Notes: a model not told the origin generated them from the sequence alone. Positions 13,811-25,749 are shown, counted from the first letter of the stretch. The stretch is DNA of 64,000 bases from Platycnemis pennipes (GCA_933228895.1 OW121855.1:47134698-47198697); one strand, 5' to 3'. Numbers and translations: made by a program.

Positions 13811-14707
13811 ATGGATGTCATAAAGATCACGAAACTTCAGGTGCACGAGAAATTTATAGAGCGAAAGAGATATTCTTTAGCTTCAAAGAAACAATACGTT
13901 CTGAAATACTTGATTGCTTCATTGAATCTTAACGAAGATGATGCTACCAAAAACATTCTGATGCGCTTCATGCAGAAATTTTTTTCCCAAGTATCTGGAA
14001 CAAAGCTCGCGTGCGGGTAAATTTTTCAGAAGAAAGCTCAAAAACTGGTTATGGCTAGAGTGTGAACTTCCGTCATGTGCATATCTTCCCAGCACACACA
14101 GTGAGCATCCATTATTACAATTAAGATCAATTGAGAAGTCCACATTTCATTGGTTAGTAATAAAATAATATTTTGCATTTTCGCAAGAGTGTGCTGAAAT
14201 AGAGCGATGGCCAAAAAAATTATTTGAGGAGTCAAGCGAAAGAGAATATGAACTCAGAGTCAGCTCATTGCCAGCTGAGTTAGTCTTAACTGCTTCAATG
14301 AACTATCGCAGCAAAGCCCATGAAACGGCTGCGAAACTTATCAAGAAGTAGATCTGAATGTCCGACTTTACGCACGGTATTACATGCCATCTACTGTGCA
14401 TAAGATGCTGATCCACTTAGCAACCATTGCCAAAGAATCATTTATTCCTATTGGACACTTCTCAGAAGAAGTCATAAAGGCAAATAATAAGGATATAAGA
14501 AGATACCGGCAGTACCACACGGGGAAATCGTCTAGGTTGGTAGCAAATGATTAATCCAGACATGATTGTTAGCCTCAGATCGATTAATTTCAGTATCAGG
14601 CGTGCTGAAGAAAACTGAGGTAAACTAACCAACTGAAGTTAAAAAATCTCCTTGCCCTAGCTGATACGCACAGCGACAATGATTCCGATATAGTGATGTC
14701 GGACTAA
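13811..14707 (+). pseudogene. Decayed transposon-type coding sequence
   Basis: This is the remains of a multi-kilobase element gene of a type I associate with repeated, transposon-like ORFs of arthropods and cnidarians; I cannot give a superfamily name. The reading jumps between frames. After an opening segment (13811-13980) comes a shifted piece with AGKFFRRKLKNWLWLE. Next is a Ser/Glu-rich piece, KLFEESSERE, followed by LPAELVLTASMNYRSKAHE. A frame change then leads to YYMPSTVHKMLIH and SEEVIKANNKDIRRYR, which I recognise as the conserved C-terminal block. A final acidic tail (SDNDSDIVMSD) runs to a stop at 14705-14707. The middle of the protein appears to be deleted, since N-terminal and C-terminal blocks abut near 14340. 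Frameshifts and stops make it nonfunctional. No terminal inverted repeats were identified. Confidence 0.55.
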
Positions 14708-14852
14708 GACTTTTGTTGGATAAGATTGATTAGGTATGCCAAAATAAAAATGCCTACATGAAAGCATCAAATTTATCCTTGTGTTAGATTTTCCTGCGGT
14801 TATGTATCACTTATATTATTTAACCTAAATTGGAGTATTTAATTACCTTAAA

Positions 14853-14905
14853 TGGGTAGCTAACGCGCAAGCCGGTAGCTGAAGGTCGCGGGTTCTAATC
14901 CAGTG
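14853..14905 (+). repeat. tRNA-like segment, probable SINE head
   Basis: GGTAGCTAACGCGCAAGCC resembles an A box region, and GGGTTCTAATCC about 30 bases later is close to the B-box consensus. The minus-strand translation across it contains the phrase TGLEPATF, a common artefact of reading a tRNA B-box region backwards. The arms do not fold into a proper cloverleaf with a paired acceptor stem, so a functional tRNA is unlikely. Confidence 0.4.
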
Positions 14906-14909
14906 AACG

Positions 14910-17900
14910 ACAGGGTCGAAGCATTACATGGGTCTTGTAGTACTATGCATTTATTAATTACGTAAATATTTTGGAGAGATATGATCTGAATAGTTGTGGG
15001 TCCTTTGCATCCGTACAATATTAGGAAATTATTTAAATAATTATGTCTCATTAAAATGTTAACATTTAGAGGTGCATAAAAAATAACTTTAGAAACAGAT
15101 TAAGCAGGTCAAAAACCCTGGGATTCTACCATTTTACTTTGCAAGTACGTTGATATAACGACGGTATTAATTTTGGCCAAATATTTTTCATATGGGACCA
15201 CTGTGCGGCGTGACCATCTGTGGAGCCGCCATCGCGTACGGACGCTCGCTGGCGTCTTGGTGCCCGTCGCTTGGGCGTGAGAAGAAAACTTATATCATTA
15301 GTCGAAGTGTTCATCCGTGGCGAGTACGGTCATGCGGGTGAGGCAATACGTTTGGACACGGCACACTGTGGGAGGGGAGAGTGAAACGGAATCTCTTTCA
15401 CGGCATGCGCGCTGCTCTCTGCCTCCGTCGCCCATGCCGACGGCCTGTGCCTCAGCGCATCCGACCAGAAAAAGGCTCGGGGGTGCACGCGCGGAGAAAA
15501 TAGGGGAGGAAGGAGTAATGGGGAGAGCCCCTGCGGGGGTGAGGGGTGGCGCCCCCCCTGTCGAGCTTGGTAGGGGGAGGAGAGAAGCGGGACTGAGTCG
15601 CGTGATGCATTTGAGTGAAGAGAGGGAAGGAAGGCAAGGGTGGTGCACTGTGGGAGAAAGAAGGGGGAAGGGAGCTGCTGCATTGCGAGGGGCTCTTTTT
15701 ACATATATATATATCTTCATCCTTGACTGAGGGGTTGCGATGCAAGGGTTGGGATGCGAATAAAGGGCTTGGTTGAGGAGGTGCAACGGAAGGGGGGGGT
15801 GGATGTGGGAGGAGTGCTTTGGCGTGCGTGAGCTCTCGCCTCCCCTTCGCCTACCTCTCGTCAGTTAGGGACGAGGGCACGTGGGAAAAAAAAGAAAGAC
15901 ACACGCGTGTTCAGTCACGAATCGCTACGGCGGCCGCCCCGAATGGTGGCGGTGGTGGAGTTTGGGGGTGGGTAGGAAGCGAAGCTGAGAGTGCTTTTCC
16001 AGGACCGGGGGAGAAGGCGAGGGAGGAAGGAGTGGAAAAAAAGGGTTGAGGGGGTGTGACTGGATTATAAAGGGAAAGAATACTAAAAAAATTGTGCAGT
16101 ATGTGAACGAGGGGAGAGAGCATGTTGTCAGGCAGAGGTACGGTATATCCAGAGGTACGTAGTTGTGGATGAAATTGAAAATTGCGGCTATAACCACGTT
16201 TTAAGCGCTATTCTAATTAATTTCGTGCTCTGGTGCACATTTTATTGCGGAAATGTATGGATATTACTCTGGTACTTACTAATGACCCTTCGAAAACGAA
16301 GCCAGCGTGTGTCAGAATTTTGTATTTCGCAGAAGTGATCACATATTTGTGCGGCGGGGCGAATAGGTTTTAGTTTTCTTCGTCTTTAAATTTGCATTCG
16401 CCTGAGGGGGTATATTAGACTATCGACTGGTGGATTTGGTTGAGATTGCTTAGCTGGGAAGATAGGAGAACATGTGGAGGAGTGCTAAATGTGCAGGGAG
16501 GAGAATTGTGTTGGAGGTGTAAGTAATTTGTTGGGAAGATTCGAAAAGGCGGAAGTAAAATGGAGAAGTTAATGAGAACGGGAGGATCTTGAAGGCTGCA
16601 GTAGGTGTGAGGATGTTGGGTGAGAGGGGATCTTAATTTTTACCTCGGGTGTGAGGGGGAGAAAAAAATGGAGATTATGGACGGAGGGAAGGGAGTAAGA
16701 AACGATGAATTTTCGAGGGAAATAATGATAGAAAAAGAGTCATCGGTTGCGAAAGGGAACTAAATATTCCCCAAAAACGTTCAATGAACTGTTATGAAAA
16801 GAAAACCATAATGTACAAGACATTGCGAGGCCAATTAATCTGCAGCACAATATTTTACTACGATTAAAATAAAAACACATTCTATAGGTATTTTGTGTCA
16901 CATGATTGTTTTCCAATGTATTGGTTTAGTGTCCCGGGGTGAGGGTTAATATTTTTAAAGACTTTTTGACGCCTTTAGATTGTGAAAACAAATGCTGATT
17001 AACATGAGACCTTGTATGCTTTTATGGGAAAAATATTTATACTTGTGAAAGATATTTCGATACATGGAATTTTGGTAGCAGTATGGGAAGGGACCGACGA
17101 CTTAGAAGAAAAGCCTACACAAGTTATTGCTATTTGGAAGATTAGAGGGCGTTGATCAATAAAAAGGTCGATGATTAAGTAAGAAGGTCCGGGTATCATT
17201 TGTATCCCGACGGAGATGGAAAAAAAAACCTCGAGGGTGATGGACATGGAGGACGAGGTACGATACCAGAATTTCATGGTCCAGTGAAGGAAGTCAAGAA
17301 AGTAAGGCCTTCTGAATGGACGAATTTCGTCCGGGGTGAACGAGAAAGTCTAGAAGACCCTAAAGCAGATTATACAAATTGGTCTGAGACAGTGATACGA
17401 CTGGAGCAATGTAGCTTCAGGGAAGCTTGATTTGTCCTGTTCCCAAGACGCAGATTGGGAGATGGGACGTGATATAATTTGCCTTTGAAGCGTAAGATTA
17501 AAATAATTTTGAGAATTGCTTTAAGGAGGATGGAACAAAATGTGGTGGTGAAAGTAGTCAAAGACCAGTCCACCCTAGTGGAAACATAGGCATTTGTTTG
17601 TCCTAAGTTTAATCAAAAACCAGTAAATCTATTGAATGCTTATTTATACCCCCGATTGATGGCGATGGATCCGGGCACCTTGACTGAAATTCAATGAAGG
17701 AACAACAGGTAGAAAACCGTTGAGTGAGTTTCATTTATCACTTAAGAAGGAAGGAAATTAAAAAAAAAATATGTTTTAACTGAGTAAAAAGACGCTCTCT
17801 GCAGTTAATCGAAAATGAGATTGAGAATTGCTGCTGCAGATGATGGTGACGTCAGTTATTTATTGCTCTTTGACTTGATAAGTGATGACATTCCTTGGGT

Positions 17901-19970
17901 TTTCATAGTATTGGTGGTTAATAATATTATGTGGCATATCATTCATTAAATTGTGTATCATACATGAAATCTATTTTTTCCCTTGCGAAAATGTATTCAT
18001 TTGAGAATATAAATAAATAGATTGCTTTCACACGGAGTAGTGTTTTATCCAGTGGTAACTAACAGGTATCTGCGCTAACTGGTATAGAACGGGTAATTTC
18101 TATTCAATTGAAACTTGCTCAGTTGCCGAAAGAAGATGATCAAGTGAAATATAGAAGGATAAGCCACACAAGGAAGACAATGTACCTATAAGTAAATGAA
18201 GAGGGATTCAGGAAAAAGTACCAGGATGTTACTGAGACAATAATGAGTAGAGTTGAATGGTGGGAGTGCACACAACCGATATTAGAATTGAAAATCAATA
18301 ATGATATTAACGAAACCTATTATTTCAATACGTACTGTGCAGTTAAATGAACGAAGACTGGGAACTTATCTTGTTTGTCACAAGGCAATGGATTTAATTT
18401 TTACTCTCCTTGAAAATAATTCAGATACTAGACAAGCAATCTTTATATAATTGTTAGTTAAAGCTCTCATTACTTGCTTTATTAACCCGTCTCGTTTTGT
18501 CCTAGTTTGTCAAGCCTTCATTCCTTTGCGATCATTTGATAACTCTCTACCAAAAAGAAATTTTCAGATACTGTCAGTTTAGCTCGACCAATTTGAAGAG
18601 ATTTGTAATCGGAATCGACCGCCACACATTCCTCCTCGTTTCTCAACGCTTTTTCTTGTTTGGTTCCCCTTTAAACGGTGCCCTGCTCCTACGCATTAAT
18701 TTTTTTTATCGATGAAATAACCATTCGGGGCGTGCGACTACGGCTTGCATCGATGCAGTGATCCGGCTAATTCTTGAAGGGCGGACGGATAGGAGAGAGA
18801 TGACCGCGATGAAATGTGAACGGTGAGAGGAATGGATGCCTTGCGTGATGGATGCTGTGGTGGAGTGGGGAGGAGGAGCGACGGGGGTTGAGGGAGAGTG
18901 CTGAGCGAATCGGGGGCCCGAAGGTGGGGAAGGACGTTTGCGTCTCGGATCGAGGAACGTCGAAGGGATGAAGTTAGGCGCGTCGTGGTGTGAGGGTTTG
19001 CGGAGAGCATTTCATCTCTCCTCTGGGAAGCCGACGAGTTTAAAATCATGAACTCGGTGGATGCTGGAGGGGGGGAGAAAAGGCGCCAAAGACAAAAGGG
19101 GCTTGTGCTGGAAGCGGAGTGGTGGAAATTCGAACGGGGATCGAATGAGAATATTGTTCCGGGCACGAAGGGAACAGGCATTCCGCGCGTCGGGAATTCT
19201 TGAGGTGTTATCGCACGCGTTACCCTCAACGCGATCATTAGTTTGTGCATCTCCCCGGAATGAAACGGCCTCACATTTTATTCATACCCTCGGCGTACTA
19301 GTGAAGCGTGGTATGCAAGTTAGGTGCACGTGTACTTTTCGCGCGTCTAACCATCAACTCGTATGCAATGCACTCGCGTTATCATTAACCTGATCGTTGA
19401 AGTAAGCGAAGCGAAAGCGATAGAACCAGCTCTGTTGCTCAGTGAATAAAAAATACTTGTACATTTCTTCCCTGCGTAACAGTATTATTTTTTACCCAAA
19501 TTTTTTGCATAAAAGTATGATTTTCTTATTTTATATTATTCTTTTCTACCGAAATCGTTAGGTTTTACGGATAGTTGGTATTGAAATGGGAAAAAGTGGG
19601 TCCTACCTGAATCTTAATCTTCGGAATTGAATCTATGCAAACTTCTGAAGTCTCAGGTATACTTTTAACATAAATGATTGCGAGGCAGATTTACGGCTAG
19701 CGACATAAGAGCCAATGCTTGGATATGCAATTGTAAAAATTGGAAATCGTCATAAATCGGTACTCATGCATCCTCAATGCTCCTAAATCAGATTCGGCCC
19801 AGACTTCTGAAAACAAAATCATGCTTTCGATCTCGTTGAACCTTTTGTGATGAACACTAACGACGGGGAAAGCGGAAAGGGTGAAGAATATCGCAAGAAC
19901 ATGACCAACGCCTAATCATCGTCGAGCCGAATATCTGATAAATTACTGAAGGCTTTGTTGCTTTCCCGAC
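14910..19970. other. No supportable gene; CpG-rich purine-skewed islands
   Basis: 15190-16080 is CpG-rich and strongly G-skewed on the plus strand, with a GCATGCGC core near 15404; long open frames on the minus strand here are low-complexity Pro/Ser/His translations. A second CpG-rich block lies at 18730-19420 with the same character. These could be promoters or first exons of unseen genes, but no splice-consistent coding frame could be assigned. 16200-18700 is AT-rich with nothing recognised. Confidence 0.45.
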
Positions 19971-19977
19971 GACTTAT

Positions 19978-20142
19978 GTGAGTGAATTTCTCTCGGGAAT
20001 CCCACCAGGTCAGCTGCTCAGGTACCGACGTTTTTATGACTAACTCCATGATGCCTTGCATCAACGCCCTCGGGACGATGGCTGAGTTAGTCATCGAATC
20101 GCCGACTCGTCTAATTTGGTGGGAATCCCGAGAAGACCTCAC
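19978..20142. repeat. Diverged inverted repeat (foldback/MITE-like)
   Basis: The left arm (19978-20046) and the right arm (20083-20142) are imperfect reverse complements. Two blocks are nearly exact: TCTCGGGAATCCCACC against GGTGGGAATCCCGAGA, and TGACTAACTC against GAGTTAGTCA. The arms differ in between and the loop is about 36 bases. I did not find a convincing target-site duplication. It resembles an old foldback or miniature DNA transposon; family unknown. Confidence 0.55.
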
Positions 20143-20149
20143 TCTGAAA

Positions 20150-21830
20150 AATCAGACCCTTTTTTCTACGACTAAATGTTCTGTTTTACCTCATAAATTT
20201 GAGTTTAATGACTTTCTCAAGTGATTATTGAGTTTTTTAATCTACGCATGAATGAACGCCCAACATAATAAAAAAACGCAGTTGTTATTATTTATTATGT
20301 GATAAGAAGAATGATAATCTCTTACATGAGTTCGGACACTCCTGTGAATAAATTCATTTTCCATTTCTCACCTCTGCCATCCTTATCTCATAATTAAAGG
20401 GTCAAAATGGTTACATAATAATTTTTAAATCTCTTGTTAGAATGTGTTTAGTTGCATTAATTATCGTAATGATACTGGCAAGAGTTAGCTTAGAAATTTT
20501 TGGAACGGGTAATGGTGTTGAAGTTCTTATAACAATAAAAACTGACACCTGAGCGATTGATTTTTATTCTAGGACCGTAAATCGGAAATAGAATTGGATG
20601 ATTACGTAGCTGTGAGTTCTATGGTAATTATTTGCATTTTCACCTATCGAACCAATTGATATGGCGTTCGGAGGAGTAAAAGTATTTGGAACTGCACATT
20701 TATAAGTATATACCACACTAGGAGAACTATAACATTTAGATTGACTTTCCCATCCGATATTCATTACACTTAAGTGTAACTTGACTAATTTATTGTTCTC
20801 AGTAACATAAATTGCTGCTGGTGTTGCTGTATTTCTTCTTCTGCTCGCGTTTGCATCTCCTTTTAATGGTGCCATTCTCCGGCTACTTATATTCAATATT
20901 TACGGATTAAATAATTCACGGCGGCCTGTAACCGCCTGCACGAATGCTTTATCACCTGAATCCCTGCCCTCGTGGGTCGTTTCAGTGTAAAATGAAAACG
21001 TGGGACGGATTACTTGGCCGAGGGAAATTTTTTTCAGTAATTGGGCGCCGATACAACAATGAAGTTTGGTCCCGAACGAGTAATTCAGGAGGATTGGTGG
21101 ACATTGAATTACTCCCAAAGGGTTGTTCATCACCGCGAAAATTAAAGGAAAAAAAAGGTGAACTTATGCTCTAAGCCCTACAAGCCAAGATAAACTTTGT
21201 GAGTAAAGGCTGGACTATGCACCATAGCATTGAACTTGTTCTTGACAATTCAGCGCAGGGATTTTAGGCTCGCCTGGATCCAATGATCAGTACCATTGCA
21301 TCATCCTCGCGTTGTCCTCCACCATGTCTTCTTTCACAATCTTCAGAGATATATTTGGCGATTTAAATTGAGCGGTAAACCCTATAAATCCACAAACGGA
21401 TGGAATTTAACATAATTAGAATATCTGAATTAAAATTGGCCACACTAAATTGTTTGTGTCATGTTAGTTTTTAATTCATAAATGACCATTTGATTTCACG
21501 ATACAAGCTTTATAAACATTCAGGAAAATATTTTCGACTGTGCTACTAAAGTGACATAAATCCTTGTGTTTTCGAACGACTTTTCATTGAGAAGATCTTG
21601 CATTTGTGTCTTCATCAGAAAGGGACTCTGCTAAAGTTTCAGCCCTGTTATATCCTGAATGATTGAAAATTTACCGTTTGGAGAGGAATAGAACCATCAA
21701 TGTCCCTTTTCCTGAGGAACGTAATGGTGGATTTGCCATTAATCACACTTAATATTTAGTTATTTAGAGTGTGACTTTGATGTGGACTGTTGAGATAGAA
21801 GTAATCATGTGACCTTCGGAAAACAAACCC
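20150..21830. other. No supportable gene
   Basis: Short open frames only. The block 20900-21130 is open on both strands but matches no family I know. Confidence 0.5.
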
Positions 21831-21835
21831 AATAC

Positions 21836-21922
21836 CATCTACATCTACACGATACCCTCCAAGCCACCGCGAGGGTGTGTGGCAGGGGGTGAAGATCACC
21901 AGGCATGCACTACTAACATGCA
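21836..21922 (-). mobile_element. LINE 3' end, 5'-truncated copy
   Basis: This is a minus-strand copy of the repeated LINE tail. Read on the plus strand it begins with CATCTACATCTACA and continues into a GC-rich core with CAAGCCACC and GGGTGTGTGGCAGGGGG. It then carries part of the 3' UTR (CATGCACTACTAACATGC), as in the copy at 44.5 kb. The hairpin loop differs (GCGAG in place of ATAAA) while the CACC/GGTG stem is kept. It contains no coding sequence. Confidence 0.7.
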
Positions 21923-21924
21923 AA

Positions 21925-22805
21925 CTAGCAACTATATTGTCTCATGCATCTTGAGATACCAAAGTATCAAATGAATATTTCCCGTGAAATTTTGCAGATT
22001 TGTGGAAATCATTTAGAAATATAGCATATTTTTATCGTCACTAAAACGAGGATCAATGGCCTCGTATTATCAAATGTAAAGGAATGCATTAAGCCCTCGG
22101 ATATTAAAATTAGTTTCTTATGGCCCAACACCCTCATAACACCCTCTCATTCAGTGAGTAATTAAGTTCTACGCAGCAGCAGATTTTCCGTGTTATACAG
22201 CTGAAAACATTATTGAATTTTGTTGCATTAAGCTACTTCACCACCTTGGAAGTACTTCGGAAGTATCATATGTCTATCGAAAAAAGTTGTATATCGTGTA
22301 CATAGGAGATACATGCCCAATTAGTTAAACAAACAGTAAAGCACTCGAGAACCATTTGATCTTTTTATTCATAAAATCCGCAAATTCAGTTGAAATACAT
22401 GGCAATTTTGGGGTAATTTAATATTAGTCTCTCTAAATTAATGAATTAATGACGAAATGACTAGGGACTGGCGAATTAAACCGGCGTTGGATATGGATGC
22501 ATGACTGCATTGCTTTTAATTATCTAATTGTAAAATATCTACTCGTGGCAAAGCCAGCGTTAAGTCAACATTCCCGTCCGCTAATAATTGCATTTATGTA
22601 GGGGCGAGGGGCGATTCAGTAATTTAAATCTTGGCACTATGTCTAATTAATGCGTGTCGATCTTTTCAATGTCTAGGGTGAGTAACTCCCGAAATAACAT
22701 TTTTGAGCTCAAAATACTGGTGAGTAAATAAGATAGAATGGACTAAATGAGGAAGTCATTTCAAGCGGACTCTACATCGATATCAGTTTTAAAAATATGG
22801 TCATT
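21925..22805. other. No supportable gene; AT-rich DNA
   Basis: No element, RNA or coding exon recognised. Confidence 0.5.
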
Positions 22806-22807
22806 CT

Positions 22808-22878
22808 GAGCGATATAAACATCGTGAAGAGAGAGCGATACAAACATCGCGAAGAGAGCGATACAAACATCGCGATGC
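22808..22878. repeat. Three-unit tandem repeat with palindromic core
   Basis: Three near-identical units start at 22808, 22833 and 22856, with periods of 25 and 23 bases. Each contains GAGCGATACAAACATCG or a one-base variant, and in each unit CGAT and ATCG can pair around a six-base loop. Confidence 0.75.
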
Positions 22879-22938
22879 AACATAATCGCTCCAATTATGA
22901 TGATAGAACAAATGCAAGGTCATGATACAGTTCCTGGG

Positions 22939-23146
22939 TAAACAAACCAGATTCAGGTGTCATGTGGTGGAAACGTTCCATATTAATAGAAAGATAATGC
23001 AATTTTCCACAAGTAAAAATATATTTCGACTAGTTTCGATGCTACTACATCATTGTCCAGTCAATCTTGAAAATGATGTAGTAGCATCGAAACTAGTCGA
23101 AATAAATTTTTACTTGTGGAAAATTGCAAAATCTTTCCTTTCATAT
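22939..23146. mobile_element. Long hairpin, Penelope-like terminus
   Basis: An almost perfect inverted repeat: left arm 22990-23054, right arm 23072-23137, with only a few mismatches over about 65 bp and a 17-base spacer. The right arm reads ATGATGTAGTAGCATCGAAAC, or slightly trimmed variants, in a form I associate with sequence downstream of Penelope-like element ORFs. That group often leaves truncated copies with an inverted terminal repeat. An identical 10-base word, AGTTCCTGGG, lies just outside at 22929-22938 and again at 23147-23156, consistent with a target-site duplication. No coding sequence is inside. A foldback DNA element is the main alternative. Confidence 0.6.
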
Positions 23147-23159
23147 AGTTCCTGGGTGT

Positions 23160-24475
23160 TTGTTAATTGAACTGTCTTTAGTGGTCAGAAGAATTTTTAC
23201 CCAGTATGCTGAACATTTGTAACAGATGCAAGAAGAAAAGAATTTTACCATGCTCAACGCGAAGGTAACACTGGAGACTAGAAATTTATTCGTAAGATTT
23301 AAGTAGCTCGAAAAATTCAATGCACACGAATTCAAATCTGGCACTGCAGATACCAACTGTTGGACCCGGAAATGAAAGAATTCATTTTTCCTACGCAAAG
23401 TACATGTACAACGCAAAAAAGTATGATTATTTCAGAAACGTGACTCATCATACTGCCTTATCATACTTCATAAGTTTTTTTTTCAGCTAAACACATCATC
23501 ACGGCTGGTGACCTATCACTCATTGCATAATTCTGTTGCGGTGGCTCACAGGGTGAAATGTAGTTGGATATAAAGGGTAGTCTGATTGGTGAGCTCACCT
23601 TATTCTAAAACCAAATAGTGTGAAATTCTATCATTTTTAATTATTCAACCAATTATCCATACCTCAATAGAGTATATTTGGGTCTCAATGGAGTTAAAAA
23701 TTATCGTTGTTATTTAATTTTTCCTAGTATTTCACTGAAGGGTATCTTGCTGTCAGCAGGTATTAAATAGTTTATTATATTCAAAGTTTTGCTAACCTGC
23801 CATATACTCAACAAAAGTTTTTGCATTTAATTATATTAATATTTACATCTTTCTATTTGTTTATTCATATTTACGCTATATTTAATGGCCGTAGGATTAT
23901 TACGGGAAACGCTATTTGAAGAGAAGGAAGAAATGTTATTCCGACGCACGGGATATTTTGGCTTTTAGATATAGGATTTCTATTTTGCTTCCATTCTTCC
24001 GCCTAGAAAGGTCTGCTTACTCTCCTTTGAAGTAAGGGCGCAATTTCCTCATTTGTTAATTATGTGTACCTACCCAACGGCTTCTTCAGCATAATTCTCG
24101 ATTTCCCAGCAGAGCATAAGACATGCCTTGCTTTCCATCCTGTCATAAAATATTGAGCATTAAGCTCCCGGCCTCAAAATCGCTGACTGAGAATTCATGA
24201 AGTCTTCCAGTAAGAGGCTCATCTACTTCCGCTCCTGTTGGATGCAAGAACCCTTAGTTAATTCGTAATATCCTTCTATAACTTTTTCCCGCTCTTTGCT
24301 GCGCACATATTTGCCTTTGGGAAATAGCATTAGCACTAACCCCTGTTTGCGGTTATCATCATCAATCAACAATCCTAAAATTGGTTGGACGCAGCTCTTC
24401 ACTCGATCCCCTATCGGGCCACCTCATAATATTGACGCGATTCTACGTCCTTCGCCACTTTTTCTATATATCACA
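23160..24475. other. No supportable gene
   Basis: AT-rich DNA without recognised family, RNA gene or long inverted repeat. A short stretch near 23541-23570 vaguely recalls the LINE tail but lacks its core. Confidence 0.5.
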
Positions 24476-24476
24476 T

Positions 24477-24519
24477 TAGGGGGTTAAGGACGACCTTAGG
24501 GGTTAAGGATGACCATAGG
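24477..24519. repeat. Two-unit tandem repeat, 19-bp period
   Basis: The unit TAGGGGTTAAGGACGACCT is followed directly by a copy with two substitutions, then by the start of a third. Confidence 0.7.
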
Positions 24520-24799
24520 GTGATTACAAAATCGGTAGGTACTTTATGAAATGTTCGCCGGCTGAATCGATTCTTGGTTCCAATCCGGTAAGTTGATACA
24601 AAGAAAAAAATTGGACCCGATCGAACAACGTTTAGGGGTCGCGCAGCAGCCTCAAATTATGAGCAATAACGCTTTTGGTCAAAAAATACATATTTATCTA
24701 ACTGACAGGCTTACAGGTTGTCAGCTTGGAGGGTGTTTCATGCGGAAGGTGAGTCCAAAGGGTTCTGGTAGTGGTATGAGATTAATTACGTTACTATTT

Positions 24800-24868
24800 C
24801 ATCTACATCTACATAATACCCTGCAAGCCACCATAAAGGTGTGTGGCAGAGGGGGTGTTTTCTCACAG
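24800..24868 (-). mobile_element. LINE 3' end, very short copy
   Basis: The plus-strand reading starts with CATCTACATCTACATAATA and then has the conserved core CCCTGCAAGCCACC with loop ATAAA and GGTGTGTGGCAG. Similarity to the other copies fades after TCTCAC, so only about 70 bases of the 3' end inserted or survive. Orientation is the same as in the copies at 21.8, 44.5 and 57.6 kb. Confidence 0.75.
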
Positions 24869-24869
24869 T

Positions 24870-25395
24870 AATGAGAATTCACGAGTCTTCACAGGGTCGA
24901 GAATTCATTCAACACGAATTTCTCAGTGTATTACTCACTACCTCCCCAGTGGAACTTGACTGGGTTCATTCACTCCCACCTTGCAATTTTTTCCCTTCCC
25001 CCTCATTTTCAAACTTGTCTCCAGTGCCTATCACACAACTCTCGCATCCTGACATTGTATGCTATCATCGGATTTTTTTGCAGCACTATTATTCGAAGTT
25101 CATGATTCAAGGAGGAAGACTTATTTACGTTGTAGGTTTGAAGGTGAATATCTGCGTAGCAAGTAGTTTGTGGGGGCAGCAAACAATTATATCTTCAAAT
25201 AGTTAAAGGAAAAATGGAGCTTCGCTCTACGTCTTCGCTCGATGGGGGTTGCGGCGGGGAGAGGGATAAGTAAGGAGTTTTTGGTCTTCTTTTCAGTAGG
25301 TCTTCTTTCGGCTGTGGATTGGTAATAGGGAAACAACAATGAAAATCAACATATTGAAAAATAAATCAATTATCAGTACATTAATTACGTATTCG
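24870..25395. other. No supportable gene
   Basis: No family recognised. A short GC-richer patch is at 25220-25265. Confidence 0.5.
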
Positions 25396-25399
25396 CCCT

Positions 25400-25742
25400 G
25401 TGAGTTAAATTGTATGCACCTACACTGAATTTGGCCTTTGCCATTCTTCCCATTTACTTTTCTCTCGACGATCGTCTTCATCACAACATCATGTCTCAAA
25501 TATGATCGATTAAGTTGTCCTTTCTACTTTTCTAAGTTTTTAGCAGACTTCTCTTTTCCTTCAATCCTCTTAAGACTACTTCGTTTGTCAATCGGTCGAT
25601 CCATTTTACCTACATCTTTCTTCTGTAGTACCACATTTAAAATGCTCCCAGCCTTGACTTCTCTGCTCCTATATTGTACATGCCTGACTTTCATGAAGAA
25701 AAAATATTCCAGGTGTATGTCCTGATGAATTGTTTCCTTACT
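25400..25742 (-). pseudogene. Non-LTR reverse transcriptase C-terminal remnant
   Basis: Read on the minus strand, broken frames give the pattern of the C-terminal region of jockey/CR1-type LINE ORF2. KQFIRTYTWNIFF corresponds to the usual KRLVKSYVWSVLLYG-type segment. Further on comes RSYLRHDVVMKTIVERKV, followed by NGKNGKGQIQ, at the place where such proteins have I-G-H-x-LRHD...EGK...GRPR. Several stops and frameshifts separate the pieces. It is a dead fragment of about 340 bp, and no 3' UTR or tail is evident. Family knowledge is from memory and the clade is unresolved. Confidence 0.5.
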
Positions 25743-25749
25743 TCCACGA

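Noticed and set aside
14853..14905. Functional tRNA gene
   Set aside because: B box is good but the acceptor and anticodon stems do not pair; a SINE head or relic is more likely.
15298..15786. 162-codon minus-strand open frame
   Set aside because: Compositional opening in a G-skewed CpG island; overlapping frames are equally open and none resembles a family.
18738..19274. 178-codon minus-strand open frame
   Set aside because: Ser/Pro/Thr-rich translation of a CpG island; no domain or splice support.
23541..23575. Another LINE tail copy
   Set aside because: GGTGGCTCACAGGGT recalls the core, but the upstream CCCTGCC arm and the repeat tail are missing.
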